Assembly: GCF_003353055.1 (NCBI RefSeq)
Contig: NZ_QKWJ01000048.1
Span: 6,860 to 56,800, forward strand
DNA from: Cupriavidus lacunae
GTDB taxonomy: Bacteria > Pseudomonadota > Gammaproteobacteria > Burkholderiales > Burkholderiaceae
Reading direction: 5' to 3'
Length of the DNA: 49,941 bases
The notes below the pieces were generated by a model. The model ran no database searches and was not told the DNA's origin. It was given only the letters and a program-made list of their open reading frames with translations. Below, piece after piece: positions 35,523-44,177 of this stretch (positions are counted from its first letter, which is position 1; each line of letters opens with the position of its first letter). The translations under genes and the position numbers were made by a program.

Positions 35523-36785
35523 ATGACCGCCCCCCAAACCAGCTGGATCGCCACCGCCAACGACGCCCAGACCCATTTCCCGCTGCAGAACCTGCCGTAT
35601 GGCGTGTTTTCCACCAAGGGCCAGGCGCCGCGCGTCGGCGTTGCCATCGGCGACCAGGTGCTGGACCTCGCCGCACTGGATGAAGCCGGCCTGCTGCCTG
35701 CTGCGGCCAAAGGCACGTTTGCCGCAGCCAGCCTGAATCGCTTTATCGCGTTGGGCAAGCCGGTCTGGAGCGAAACCCGCAAGCGCCTGACGGCGATGCT
35801 GTCCGGCGATGACGCCGCGCTGCGCGACAACGCTGCACTGCGCGACAAGGCCCTGGTGCCGATGTCGGCCGCGACGCTGCACCTGCCGGTGGAGATCCCC
35901 GGCTACACCGACTTCTATTCGTCGAAGGAACACGCCACCAACGTCGGCCGCATGTTCCGCGACCCGGACAACGCGCTGCTGCCGAACTGGCTGGAAATCC
36001 CCATCGGCTACAACGGCCGCGCCAGCTCGGTGGTGGTGAGCGGCACGCCGCTGCATCGCCCCAACGGCCAGATCAAGCTGCCAAACGAGGCGCGCCCGGT
36101 GTTCAGCCCCTGCCGCAAGCTGGATTTCGAGCTGGAGATGGGCTTTATCGTCGGCAAGGAAACCGCGCTGGGCGAGCCTGTCAGCATTGCCGCCGCGCCG
36201 GAGCATATGTTCGGCATGGTGCTGCTCAACGACTGGAGCGCGCGCGATATCCAGCAATGGGAATACGTGCCGCTGGGGCCGTTCAACAGCAAGGGCTTCG
36301 GCACCTCGATCTCGCCGTGGGTGGTGACGATGGAAGCGCTCGAGCCGTTCCGCCGCGACAATCCCGAGCAATCGCCCCAGCCGCTGGCGTACCTGCAGCA
36401 GCAGGGCAAGAACGCCTACGACATCGCGCTGGAAGTCGCGCTGCAGCCGCAGGGCGCAGCGGCACCGAGCAGCATCTGCCGCACCAACTTCAAGGCGATG
36501 TACTGGACCATGGCGCAGCAGCTGGCCCACCACACCGTGTCGGGCTGCAATGTGCGCGTGGGCGACCTGATGGGCTCGGGCACGATCAGCGGCACCACGC
36601 CGGACTCCTACGGCAGCATGCTCGAGCTGACCCGTAACGGCGCCGAGCCGGTGACGCTGGCCGATGGCAGCCGCCGCGGCTTCCTGGAAGATGGCGACGA
36701 CGTGATCATGACCGGCTACTGCCAGGGTGAGGGCTACCGCGTCGGCTTCGGTGCGGTGTCGGGCAAGATCCTGCCGGCGCGCTGA
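35523..36785 (+). CDS. fahA: Fumarylacetoacetase
   Basis: A 420-residue two-domain FAH enzyme. The SH3-like N-terminal domain begins with FPLQNLPYGVFS. The catalytic domain has metal ligands in YTDFYSSKEHATNVG, the paired acids in KLDFELEMGFIVG and the aspartate in LLNDWSARDIQQWEYVPLGPF. It cleaves fumarylacetoacetate to fumarate and acetoacetate, the last step after HmgA. No maleylacetoacetate isomerase gene lies beside it. Its stop is 6 bases from the stop of the convergent dehydratase gene, with no terminator between. Confidence 0.96.
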   Translation: MTAPQTSWIATANDAQTHFPLQNLPYGVFSTKGQAPRVGVAIGDQVLDLAALDEAGLLPAAAKGTFAAASLNRFIALGKPVWSETRKRLTAMLSGDDAALRDNAALRDKALVPMSAATLHLPVEIPGYTDFYSSKEHATNVGRMFRDPDNALLPNWLEIPIGYNGRASSVVVSGTPLHRPNGQIKLPNEARPVFSPCRKLDFELEMGFIVGKETALGEPVSIAAAPEHMFGMVLLNDWSARDIQQWEYVPLGPFNSKGFGTSISPWVVTMEALEPFRRDNPEQSPQPLAYLQQQGKNAYDIALEVALQPQGAAAPSSICRTNFKAMYWTMAQQLAHHTVSGCNVRVGDLMGSGTISGTTPDSYGSMLELTRNGAEPVTLADGSRRGFLEDGDDVIMTGYCQGEGYRVGFGAVSGKILPAR

Positions 36786-36791
36786 AGCGCT

Positions 36792-37256
36792 TCAGCCGGC
36801 CGCGGCGGCATCGAGGATGACCGCCGCGCGGCCTGACAGCAGCGGCCGGCCCGCGGCGCTGACGGTGAACGCGTACAGCACGGTGGCACCCTCGCCGCTG
36901 ACGCGCTCGGCCGCCACATCCAGCGGCGCCTCGATATCGTCGAGCCGCTCCACATGCAGCACCAGCTTGCGCACGCTGGCCAGGTAGCCCAGGCGCGGGC
37001 GCTGCGCACCGTTTCCCTGCCCGGCTTCGGCCAGCAGGGCGCCATGCACGGCCATTGCCTGTGCCGCATATTCGATCCCGCACACTGCCGCCAGCCGGTC
37101 CTGCGCGCGCAGCGGATTGTCCGCGCGCGTATGGGTCGCCGAGGTGCAGCGGATCGATGCCGCATCCCAGCTCAGCACACCGTCGAGCAGGCACATGCTG
37201 CCGTGATGCGGAATGCGCGCCGCGATCCAGTCGCGGTCCTTGGCGAGTTCAGGCAT
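36792..37256 (-). CDS. 3-hydroxyacyl-ACP dehydratase-like hotdog protein
   Basis: A 154-residue hotdog-fold protein of the predicted FabA/FabZ-like dehydratase group seen in aryl-polyene-type clusters. Typical stretches are IPHHGSMCLLDGVLSWD near the start and AVCGIEYAAQAMAVHGAL, the hotdog helix. It probably removes water from a 3-hydroxyacyl-ACP. Its start overlaps the upstream chain-length-factor gene by 8 bases, so the two are coupled. It is the last gene of the minus-strand operon, where a ketoreductase gene would usually follow but is absent. Confidence 0.8.
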   Translation of the reverse strand: MPELAKDRDWIAARIPHHGSMCLLDGVLSWDAASIRCTSATHTRADNPLRAQDRLAAVCGIEYAAQAMAVHGALLAEAGQGNGAQRPRLGYLASVRKLVLHVERLDDIEAPLDVAAERVSGEGATVLYAFTVSAAGRPLLSGRAAVILDAAAAG

Positions 37257-38061
37257 CCGCCCGGCTGCCGAGGCTTTCCACCTCGGTTTCGATCTGCAGC
37301 GTGTCCAGATAATCCAGTACCACCGTACCAGCTTCGCCGCGGGCGATGGCCGCGAGCAGCGGCAGCCCGCGCGCGGCCGGGGCCGACGTCCGCAGCGCTT
37401 CCAGCGTGGCATCCGGCATCGCGGTGGCCGGCGCCTGCGTCAGCGCCACACCGATGCGTGCGAGCGAGCGCGCCGTTTGCCGCGGCGTGACCAGCAATGC
37501 CACACCGAAGGGATCGGGGATCGGGCGATGCCTGTGCAGCGGCTCAGGATAGCCCGTGTCATACGCAATCAGCAGGCAGGGCTCGGCATCGGCGGCGGCC
37601 TGCAGCACACATTCCAGCAGGCCCGCGCCGAAGCTGCCATCCATGGCGCACAGCACGTTGGAGGTGCGCATCGCGCCCGCGGCGATCGACCAGTAGCCGG
37701 CGGTCGCGTTGTGCACGGAGTTGTGGAAGCGCGTGGGCGACATCAGCGGATCGGCTTGCGCCAGCGCTTCGCAGATCGCGTGGAAGTTGTGGCCATCGCT
37801 GCTGGATGACGTAAAGATCGTGGGCAGTTGCGCGGCATCACAGTCGCTGCCGGCCACCGCCTGCTGGCCCACGTCCAGCGCCAGCCGCACGGTCGGGCCG
37901 GTGCGGCGCCGCTCGGCCGGCGGCAGGCCGGCGGGCAGCGGCAGTTCGGTGGGCGCATGCGCGTATGGCGTGCGCCCGGCGAGCACTTCACTGGCCTGCT
38001 GCCAGCAGGTCAGGCCGGGGCCGAGCAGGCCGATGCTTTCGATGAATACATGTTGCGGCAT
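37249..38061 (-). CDS. Beta-ketoacyl synthase-like protein (chain length factor type)
   Basis: A 270-residue thiolase-fold protein, shorter than a full ketosynthase (about 400). It starts VFIESIGLLGPGLTCW and holds HNSVHNATAGYWSIAAGAM. At the nucleophile position it reads CAMDGSFGAG rather than a ketosynthase Cys motif. It is probably the non-catalytic partner of the upstream synthase and helps set chain length. The gap to that gene is 9 bases. Confidence 0.8.
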   Translation of the reverse strand: MPQHVFIESIGLLGPGLTCWQQASEVLAGRTPYAHAPTELPLPAGLPPAERRRTGPTVRLALDVGQQAVAGSDCDAAQLPTIFTSSSSDGHNFHAICEALAQADPLMSPTRFHNSVHNATAGYWSIAAGAMRTSNVLCAMDGSFGAGLLECVLQAAADAEPCLLIAYDTGYPEPLHRHRPIPDPFGVALLVTPRQTARSLARIGVALTQAPATAMPDATLEALRTSAPAARGLPLLAAIARGEAGTVVLDYLDTLQIETEVESLGSRADA

Positions 38062-38070
38062 GGCGCTGGC

Positions 38071-39273
38071 TCAGTGAGAAACCGCGTCCGCACGGGCGAA
38101 CAGCAGGCTGCAGTTGGACCCGCCGAAGCCGAACGCGTTGCTCATCGCATAGCGCACCGGTGCGTCCCGGTTGGCGAGCTGGTAGTTCACGTCCAGCGCC
38201 GGGTCCACCTGCGTGGTGTTGATGCCGGCAGGCACGAAGCCATGGCGCAGCGCCAGGGCACAGATCACGGCCTCGAGCGCACCGGCTGCGCCCAGCGCGT
38301 GCCCGGTAGCGCCCTTGGTGGAGCTGCACGGTGTGCCGGGCAGTGCCGCGGCCATGGCCAGGGCTTCGGCGGCGTCGTTGCTGCGCGTGGCGGTGCCGTG
38401 CAGGTTGACGTAGCCGACTTGCGCTGGCGTAACGCCTGCGCTGGCGAGTGCCTGTTCCATCGCCAGGCGGGCGCCCAGCCCCTGCGGGTGCGGCGTCGAC
38501 ATATGGTGCGCGTCGCTCGATTCGCCGATGCCGACCAGCAGGATGGTATCGTCTTGCGGCGTGCCGATCATGCGTTCGAGCAGGCCAAAGGCCGCCCCCT
38601 CGCCGATCGAGATGCCATTGCGCGCCACGTCGTAGGGACGGCAGGGCTGCCGGGACAGCAGCTCGAGCGCATTGAAGCCGTACAGCGTGGTGTGGCACAG
38701 CGAGTCGACACCGCCGACCACGGCCGCATCGATCAGTCCCGCCTCCAGCATGCGCCGTGCCGAGCTGAATACCTTGGCACCGGACGAACAGGCCGACGAC
38801 ACCGCCGCCGCCGGCCCGGTCAGGCCCAGGGACTGGCGCAGGAATGCGGGCAGCGAGTATGGGTTGTGGGTGCCGCCGTAGTGGAAGCCCGGCGGCAGCG
38901 CACCGCTGGCGGGGTCGCGCTGGCGGTATCCCAGTTCGGTCTGCAGCACGCCCGCGGTGCTGGTGCCGAGAAAGACGCCGATCCGGTGGGCGCCGTAACG
39001 CGCCGCGGCTTCGCGCACGCGGGCGGCAAAGCCGTCCTGCTCCAGTGCCAGTTGCGCCAGCCGGTTGTTGCGGCAGTCGAACTCGGCCAGCGCGGCGGGC
39101 AGTGCCACGGCGTCGAGACCTGGCGCTTCGCCAACGAAGGTGTCGAGCGCGACGTCGCCGAACCGGCAGGGCGCCAGGCCGCCACGCTGGGCGCGTAGCG
39201 CCGACAGGGTGGCGTCGGTACCGGCGCCAAGGCAGCTGGTGGCCGTGAAATGCGAGAACAGGAGCGGGGACAC
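38071..39273 (-). CDS. Beta-ketoacyl-ACP synthase (FabF-like)
   Basis: About 400 residues when started at GTG 39273 (VSPLLFSHFTATSCLG); an in-frame TTG at 39327 adds 18 poorly supported residues. The Cys-His-His triad is visible: SSACSSG, NLHGTAT and KGATGHALGAAG. The C-terminal NAFGFGGSN is a family signature. It extends an acyl-ACP by condensation with malonyl-ACP. Its neighbours are a chain length factor and a dehydratase. No strong ribosome site is visible for either start. Confidence 0.88.
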   Translation of the reverse strand: MSPLLFSHFTATSCLGAGTDATLSALRAQRGGLAPCRFGDVALDTFVGEAPGLDAVALPAALAEFDCRNNRLAQLALEQDGFAARVREAAARYGAHRIGVFLGTSTAGVLQTELGYRQRDPASGALPPGFHYGGTHNPYSLPAFLRQSLGLTGPAAAVSSACSSGAKVFSSARRMLEAGLIDAAVVGGVDSLCHTTLYGFNALELLSRQPCRPYDVARNGISIGEGAAFGLLERMIGTPQDDTILLVGIGESSDAHHMSTPHPQGLGARLAMEQALASAGVTPAQVGYVNLHGTATRSNDAAEALAMAAALPGTPCSSTKGATGHALGAAGALEAVICALALRHGFVPAGINTTQVDPALDVNYQLANRDAPVRYAMSNAFGFGGSNCSLLFARADAVSH

Positions 39274-39338
39274 GGCTTGGACGGAGCGGATGGAAGGAAT
39301 CTCGGAAGGCAGAGTCAATTGTAACAAGCCGCGGCGAC

Positions 39339-40187
39339 TCAGGCGGGAGGCACGACCGAGCGCAGCGTCACGCAGCGCAGGCCGGCTCGCTCGATGGCGG
39401 CAAGCAGGCCCGGCAGCACGGTGGTGCAGTGCGGATTGCCGGCGGCATCCAGGCCGGGATTGCCGTCATGCAGCAGCAGGATGTCGCGCCCGGCCAGCTT
39501 GCCGGCAAGGCGCTGCGCCACGCGCGCTGCGTTGTCGCCGCTGCGGGTATCGAAGCCGCGCCGGGTCCAGGCAGCCAGTTGCAGGCCAAGCCGGCACAGG
39601 ACCGGCTCCAGGAACGGATTGCGCAGTCCGGCCGGGGCGCGGAAGAAGCGCGGTGCCTGGCCGGTGATATCCGCCAGCACCTGCTGGGCGGCGGCGATAT
39701 CGCGCTGCATGCGCCCCGGCCCGAAGAGCGAGAAGTGCAGCCGGTGGTACATGCTGTGGTTTTCCACGGCGTGGCCGCGGCGGACGATCTCGCGCAGCAG
39801 TTCAGGATGCGCCGCGGCGCGCTGGCCGACGCAGAAGAAGGTCGCGCGCGCGCCGTGCTGGTCCAGCATGTCGAGCACGCGCGGCGTCAGGGCCGGGTTG
39901 GGGCCGTCGTCGAAGGTCAGCGCCACGCAGTCTTGGGCCGATGGCGGCAGGCGCAGCAGGTTGGGGCCGAGCCAGTTGCTGCGCGGCCACAAGCCGGCGG
40001 CGCACATCGCCGCATGGGTGGCGCCGATGCCGGCCAGCGCCACGCCCGTGCTCTCGGGGTAGGCGAGCATCGCGCCGGCGGCGCCCACGTGCACGGCGGC
40101 GGCGCCGCAAAGCAGCGGGCTGGGCCGCCAGGGACGGCGGTTGGCGGCGTCGGCCAAGGCAACGCCCGGCGCGGGTAACGGATTCAT
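39339..40187 (-). CDS. Polysaccharide deacetylase family protein
   Basis: A 282-residue NodB-domain protein. After about two N-terminal hydrophobic segments (LLCGAAAVHVGAAGAMLAY, VALAGIGATHAAMCAAGLW) comes the catalytic domain: VALTFDDGPNP with the metal-site Asp pair, ENHSMYHRLHF with histidine ligands, and FRAPAGLRNP. DILLLHDGNP is near the end. It is likely membrane-anchored and removes acetyl groups from a sugar or glycolipid. GGGAGTG precedes ATG, which overlaps the exporter stop by 4 bases. Such an enzyme suggests that the product carries a sugar. Confidence 0.85.
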   Translation of the reverse strand: MNPLPAPGVALADAANRRPWRPSPLLCGAAAVHVGAAGAMLAYPESTGVALAGIGATHAAMCAAGLWPRSNWLGPNLLRLPPSAQDCVALTFDDGPNPALTPRVLDMLDQHGARATFFCVGQRAAAHPELLREIVRRGHAVENHSMYHRLHFSLFGPGRMQRDIAAAQQVLADITGQAPRFFRAPAGLRNPFLEPVLCRLGLQLAAWTRRGFDTRSGDNAARVAQRLAGKLAGRDILLLHDGNPGLDAAGNPHCTTVLPGLLAAIERAGLRCVTLRSVVPPA

Positions 40188-42589
40188 GTTGCACTCCCGG
40201 CTTTCTCCGGCGTCGCCAGGGGCGCCAGGATCGCCGAAAACCACAGGGCCAGCACGGCACCGGGGCCGACGGTCAGGCCAAATGCCTTCAGCAGCGGCAG
40301 GCTCGACAGCGCCAGCAAGCCGAAGGCGGCAACCGTGGTCAGGTTGGCCAGCAGCAGGGACACCAGCGTGTGCGGTGAAGCGCCCGCCACCTGGCTGCCC
40401 GCCGCGGGGCCATTGAAGAATAGCGCGTAGTTGGAGCCCACCGCCACCAGCAGCAGCAGGCCCACCAGGTGCAGCAGCGTCAGCGGTTGGCCCAGCGCCG
40501 CCAGCCCGCCCAGCACCACCACCGCAGCGGCGGCCAGCGGCAGCACCGTGGCCGCCACGCGCCGCGGCGAGCGCAGCGCCACGGCCAGCAGGGCGACGAT
40601 TGCCAGCAGGCCGGCCAGCGACAGCAGCAAGGCCTCGCGCAGGTAGCCGGTGTAGAGATGGTCCGATTCGCCCTTGAGGTCAACGAACAGGGTATCGGCT
40701 ACGCCGGCCCGCTTGATGGCGGCGCGCACCGCATCGCTGTCGACGCCGTCGGCCGCGCTGGCGCTGCCCGGCGTGTGGACGGGTGCGCGCAGTGGCAGGG
40801 TGACGCTCCAGCGGCCGTCGCGCTGCGCCAGCAGCGCATCGACGGCCAGTGCCATCGAGGTGCCGCGCAGGTCCTCGCGCCGCAGCAGCGTGCCGGTGCG
40901 GGCCGCCTCGGCCTGCGCCAGGAACGGGGCGAACAGCGATGCGCGCACCGGTTGTGTGGCGATGGCGGCCTGCAGGCGCTGCGCCAGCACGTCGGGCGGC
41001 GGCAGGCTGGCCTGGCGCTCGCGCTGGGTCGCCGCGCTGGGCAGGTAGCGCGCCGGGCTCTCGTAGCCGCCGATGAAGTTCTGCGCCACCAGCGGGTCCA
41101 GTTCGTGCGCGACGCGCTCCGCGCCCTGCAGCACGGACTCCTGGTCCGGCCCGGACAGCACCACCAGATAGCGCACGTCGGGCGCGCCCAGGTCTTCGCG
41201 CAGCGAAGCGTCGAGTGCCTGGTCGCTGGCCGATACCGGGCTCAGCGCCTGCAGCTCGCGACCCCACAGCGTGCCGCGGTGCATGGCCAGCACGGTGCAG
41301 GCGGCCACCACCAGCAGTGCCACCAGCCAGCGCAGCCGGTGCGCGCGCGCCGCCAGCCACTGCAGCTTGCGGCCCAGCGGCGCCACGTCGCGCAGGTGCA
41401 GCGTGGCCGGCACCAGCTGTGGCAGCACGAAGCGCGTCACCAGCGCCGCGCTCGCCAGCCCCGCGATCGAATACAAGCCCAGCTGCGCCAGCCCCGGAAA
41501 GCCCGACAGCAGCAGCGAGGCAAAGCCGCAGACCGAAGTCAGCACCCCCAGGCGCACCGTGGGCCAGAAGCCACCCAGCCAGGCACGGTCGTCGCGCTGG
41601 CCGTTGTGCGTGTATTGCGCGGACTGCACGAACAGGTAGATCGAATAGTCGACCGCCTCGCCGATCAGCGTGGTGCCAAAGCCGAGCGTCAGCCCGTGCA
41701 CCGAGCCGCCAAAACCCAGGCTGACCGCGGCGATGCCCGCCAGCGCACCGCTGAGCACGGGCACCAGCCCAAGCACCAGCAGCGGCACCGAGCGGTAGAC
41801 CAGCAGCAGCAGCGTGACGATGATGGCCAGGCCGATGGTCGACAGGCGCTCGACATCATGCCGGATGGTGTCGCGTGCATTGACCGAGAACACGCCAGGA
41901 CCCGTCATCACCAGCTTGTAAGGGCCGGTTGCCGCCGCCCTGGCAAACGCCGTGCGCACGGCGTCCATGGCCTGCTCCTGCGCATCGGTATCGGCACCGG
42001 CGCTGGCCGTCTGCGCCAGCAACACCGCGCGCCTGCCATCGTGCGAGGCCCAGGCGCCAGCGTGCATCGGCACGCGCTGCCCGGCATCGAGCTGCGCCAT
42101 CATCGCCGCCACTTCACCGGTGGGGTCGCGCGGCAGCAATGACTTGGTGAAGAGCCCGGCGGATGAAGCCAGTAGTTCGAACGAATCGTTCACCGCCTGT
42201 GCCAGGCCACGTTCACTGAAGCGCTCTGGTGTGACCTCGGGGCTCAGCAGGTAGCGATGCGCGAAGACGTAGTCCCGGTCGGCCCCCTGGTTGACCGGTT
42301 CGCCGTTCTGGATCGCGGTGAAACGCCGGTCGCCGCGCAGCTGCGCCGCCATCGCACGCGAAACCGCGGCGCGGCCGTCGGCATCGCCGCCTTCGATTCC
42401 CACCAGGATCAGGCGTGACACCAGCCCGTCGCGCAACTGGTTCACCAGCAGTTGCTGCTCGGCGCTGGGCAGCCGCGGCAGGAAGGCGGAGAGGTCGGCG
42501 GTGAAGGTGGTGCGGCTGATGACGGCGGCGCACGCAAGCAGGGCGAAGACCCAGAGCGCCAGTGCCAGGCGGCGCGGTGCTGCGCTCAT
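40184..42589 (-). CDS. MMPL/RND-type lipid exporter
   Basis: An 801-residue inner-membrane protein with two repeated halves. Each has one N-terminal helix, a large periplasmic loop and a five-helix bundle. The first bundle is near residues 230-390 (TIGLAIIVTLLLLVYRSVPLLVLGLVP, GEAVDYSIYLFVQ), and the second near 640-790. It belongs to the predicted RND-superfamily exporters found with aryl polyene and related lipid genes and probably moves the finished lipid across the inner membrane. It overlaps both neighbours by 4 bases. Confidence 0.87.
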   Translation of the reverse strand: MSAAPRRLALALWVFALLACAAVISRTTFTADLSAFLPRLPSAEQQLLVNQLRDGLVSRLILVGIEGGDADGRAAVSRAMAAQLRGDRRFTAIQNGEPVNQGADRDYVFAHRYLLSPEVTPERFSERGLAQAVNDSFELLASSAGLFTKSLLPRDPTGEVAAMMAQLDAGQRVPMHAGAWASHDGRRAVLLAQTASAGADTDAQEQAMDAVRTAFARAAATGPYKLVMTGPGVFSVNARDTIRHDVERLSTIGLAIIVTLLLLVYRSVPLLVLGLVPVLSGALAGIAAVSLGFGGSVHGLTLGFGTTLIGEAVDYSIYLFVQSAQYTHNGQRDDRAWLGGFWPTVRLGVLTSVCGFASLLLSGFPGLAQLGLYSIAGLASAALVTRFVLPQLVPATLHLRDVAPLGRKLQWLAARAHRLRWLVALLVVAACTVLAMHRGTLWGRELQALSPVSASDQALDASLREDLGAPDVRYLVVLSGPDQESVLQGAERVAHELDPLVAQNFIGGYESPARYLPSAATQRERQASLPPPDVLAQRLQAAIATQPVRASLFAPFLAQAEAARTGTLLRREDLRGTSMALAVDALLAQRDGRWSVTLPLRAPVHTPGSASAADGVDSDAVRAAIKRAGVADTLFVDLKGESDHLYTGYLREALLLSLAGLLAIVALLAVALRSPRRVAATVLPLAAAAVVVLGGLAALGQPLTLLHLVGLLLLVAVGSNYALFFNGPAAGSQVAGASPHTLVSLLLANLTTVAAFGLLALSSLPLLKAFGLTVGPGAVLALWFSAILAPLATPEKAGSAT

Positions 42590-43185
42590 CGGCTGCCGGC
42601 CGGTCGGATCTTCATCACCGAGCGGTCGCCGTCGGCCTGCCGGATCTCGACCTGGTCCAGCGCGTCCTGCCTGCCGTCGATGCGCACCTGGCTGACGGCC
42701 GCGGCCATGCGCGAGTCCGCCGGCGTCAGTGTCAGGGTCCAGCGGCTGGCGCGGCCCTCCAGGCCAAGCTTGTAGTAGCGCTCCAGCGTATCGCGGTTGC
42801 CCGCCAGCGTGGCGCGGATGCTCTCGATAAAGGCCGCGATCTCAGGGTAGTTTTGCAGCGGCATGGTGTAGCGCTTGCCGTCGCGCTCGACGGTCAGCAT
42901 GTCGCCGTCGAGCACCAGGTTTTCGGCCTTGGGCGACAGCGTGCGCTTTTCGAGGTGGTCGGGCGCCGTGAACCGCAATTCGCCCGACGACTGCACCGGC
43001 TTGTCGAGGATCGCCAGGTACTTGGTTTCGGTAAACAGCACGCGCCCCGACTTGCGTTGCGCCAGCGTGGACATCAGCTGGTCGACGCCGAACGCGGCAG
43101 GGCCGGCCGGCGTCGCGAGCGCAAGCGTGGCGCTGGCCAGCAGCATCGACAGCAGGTAGCGGAAAGGGCGCGTGGAAAGACACAT
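42586..43185 (-). CDS. LolA-like outer membrane lipoprotein carrier protein
   Basis: A 199-residue periplasmic protein. The N-terminal signal peptide is RPFRYLLSMLLASATLALATPAGPAAF with cleavage near residues 28-31. The LolA-like fold follows (VDQLMSTLAQRKSGRVLFTETKYLAILDKPVQSSGELRFTAPDHLEKRTLSP). It would take lipid product from the exporter through the periplasm. It overlaps the exporter start by 4 bases and lies 17 bases after the acyltransferase gene. Confidence 0.85.
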   Translation of the reverse strand: MCLSTRPFRYLLSMLLASATLALATPAGPAAFGVDQLMSTLAQRKSGRVLFTETKYLAILDKPVQSSGELRFTAPDHLEKRTLSPKAENLVLDGDMLTVERDGKRYTMPLQNYPEIAAFIESIRATLAGNRDTLERYYKLGLEGRASRWTLTLTPADSRMAAAVSQVRIDGRQDALDQVEIRQADGDRSVMKIRPAGSR

Positions 43186-43202
43186 CAATGGCAGCTCACG
43201 GG

Positions 43203-44177
43203 TTAGGGCTCGTTCCCCGGCGGCGGCTGCTCGGACAGCGGCGGGCCGGCGTGCCAGAAGTCGTAGAAGTTGAACCAGTTGTACGGGGCGCTGCGGCAGA
43301 ACCGCTCCAGCAGCCGCACGTAATCCGACAGGGCGGTCTGCACCGCCGCTTCGCGCTGGCCACGCGCGGTTTCCGAGAAGTCCGCCAGCGGCACGAAGTG
43401 GACATCGTAGCGGTTGCCGCCGCGGTACAGGCCGGTGATGAAGAACACCGGCCGGCGCAGCATCGCCGCCATGCGCAGCGGGCCGGTGGGGAAGCCGGTC
43501 GGCGTGCCGAGGAAGCTGCACTGCTGCACCGGGTCGGTGGCGCGCTGCGACAGCGTGCGGTCGGCCAGCATGCCGATCATGTAGCCCCGGTCGAGGTAGT
43601 CGCGCACCCGCAGCATGGTGTCGAAGCGGCCCAGCGCGATCACGTCCTGGCGCATCGCGGGGTTGATCGACTGCAGCACGTCGTTGAGCTTGTGCGCGTT
43701 CTCCTCGTACATGGTGATCGCGACTTCCATGTCCGGATGGCGCCGCCCGAGCGCGCGCACCATCTCGAAGCTGCCAAGGTGCGCACCCAGCAGGATGGCA
43801 CCGCGCCCGCGTGCCATCGCGGCTTCCAGCTGCCCCTCGCCGTGCAGGCGGATATCGAACAGGTCGAAGCGGCCGTTGAGCAGGTAGATGCGATCGTGGA
43901 TGGTCGAGGCAAACGTGAACACATGCCGGTAACCGTCGCTCCAGTTGGCCTTGCGTCCCAGCGCGCGGTCCATGTACGCCCGCGAAGCATGGCGCGCCGC
44001 CGGCGCGAACAGCATGAAGTAGGCCGCAATCCCCCGCAGCACCACGCGCCCGGCGGGGCGGCCGAGCGCCAGCGAGAGCCAGGTCATGATGCGCAGCAGG
44101 GTGATATTGCCGCGCTCTTCGCGGCGGGACCACTCGGTATCCAGCGGTGCCTGCCGCCGCCACAGCCAGCTCAGCAT
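43203..44177 (-). CDS. LpxL/HtrB-like acyltransferase
   Basis: A 324-residue inner-membrane acyltransferase. A hydrophobic N-terminal stretch (LLRIMTWLSLALGRPAGRVVLRGIAAYFMLF) anchors it. The catalytic HX4E motif is seen in LGAHLGSFEM, with IGMLADRTL and GTPTGFPTGPLRMA further on. It probably adds the ACP-bound acyl chain to a glycerol, sugar or lipid acceptor. It overlaps the upstream ligase-dehydratase gene by 7 bases. Confidence 0.86.
   Translation of the reverse strand: MLSWLWRRQAPLDTEWSRREERGNITLLRIMTWLSLALGRPAGRVVLRGIAAYFMLFAPAARHASRAYMDRALGRKANWSDGYRHVFTFASTIHDRIYLLNGRFDLFDIRLHGEGQLEAAMARGRGAILLGAHLGSFEMVRALGRRHPDMEVAITMYEENAHKLNDVLQSINPAMRQDVIALGRFDTMLRVRDYLDRGYMIGMLADRTLSQRATDPVQQCSFLGTPTGFPTGPLRMAAMLRRPVFFITGLYRGGNRYDVHFVPLADFSETARGQREAAVQTALSDYVRLLERFCRSAPYNWFNFYDFWHAGPPLSEQPPPGNEP

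Noticed and set aside
37249..38061. Second catalytic ketosynthase
   Set aside because: At 270 residues it is too short and has no Cys nucleophile motif, so a chain length factor is the better call.
40469..42142. 557-codon plus-strand ORF inside the MMPL exporter gene
   Set aside because: Antisense to a clear 801-residue exporter and made of Gln/Arg/His-rich shadow sequence.
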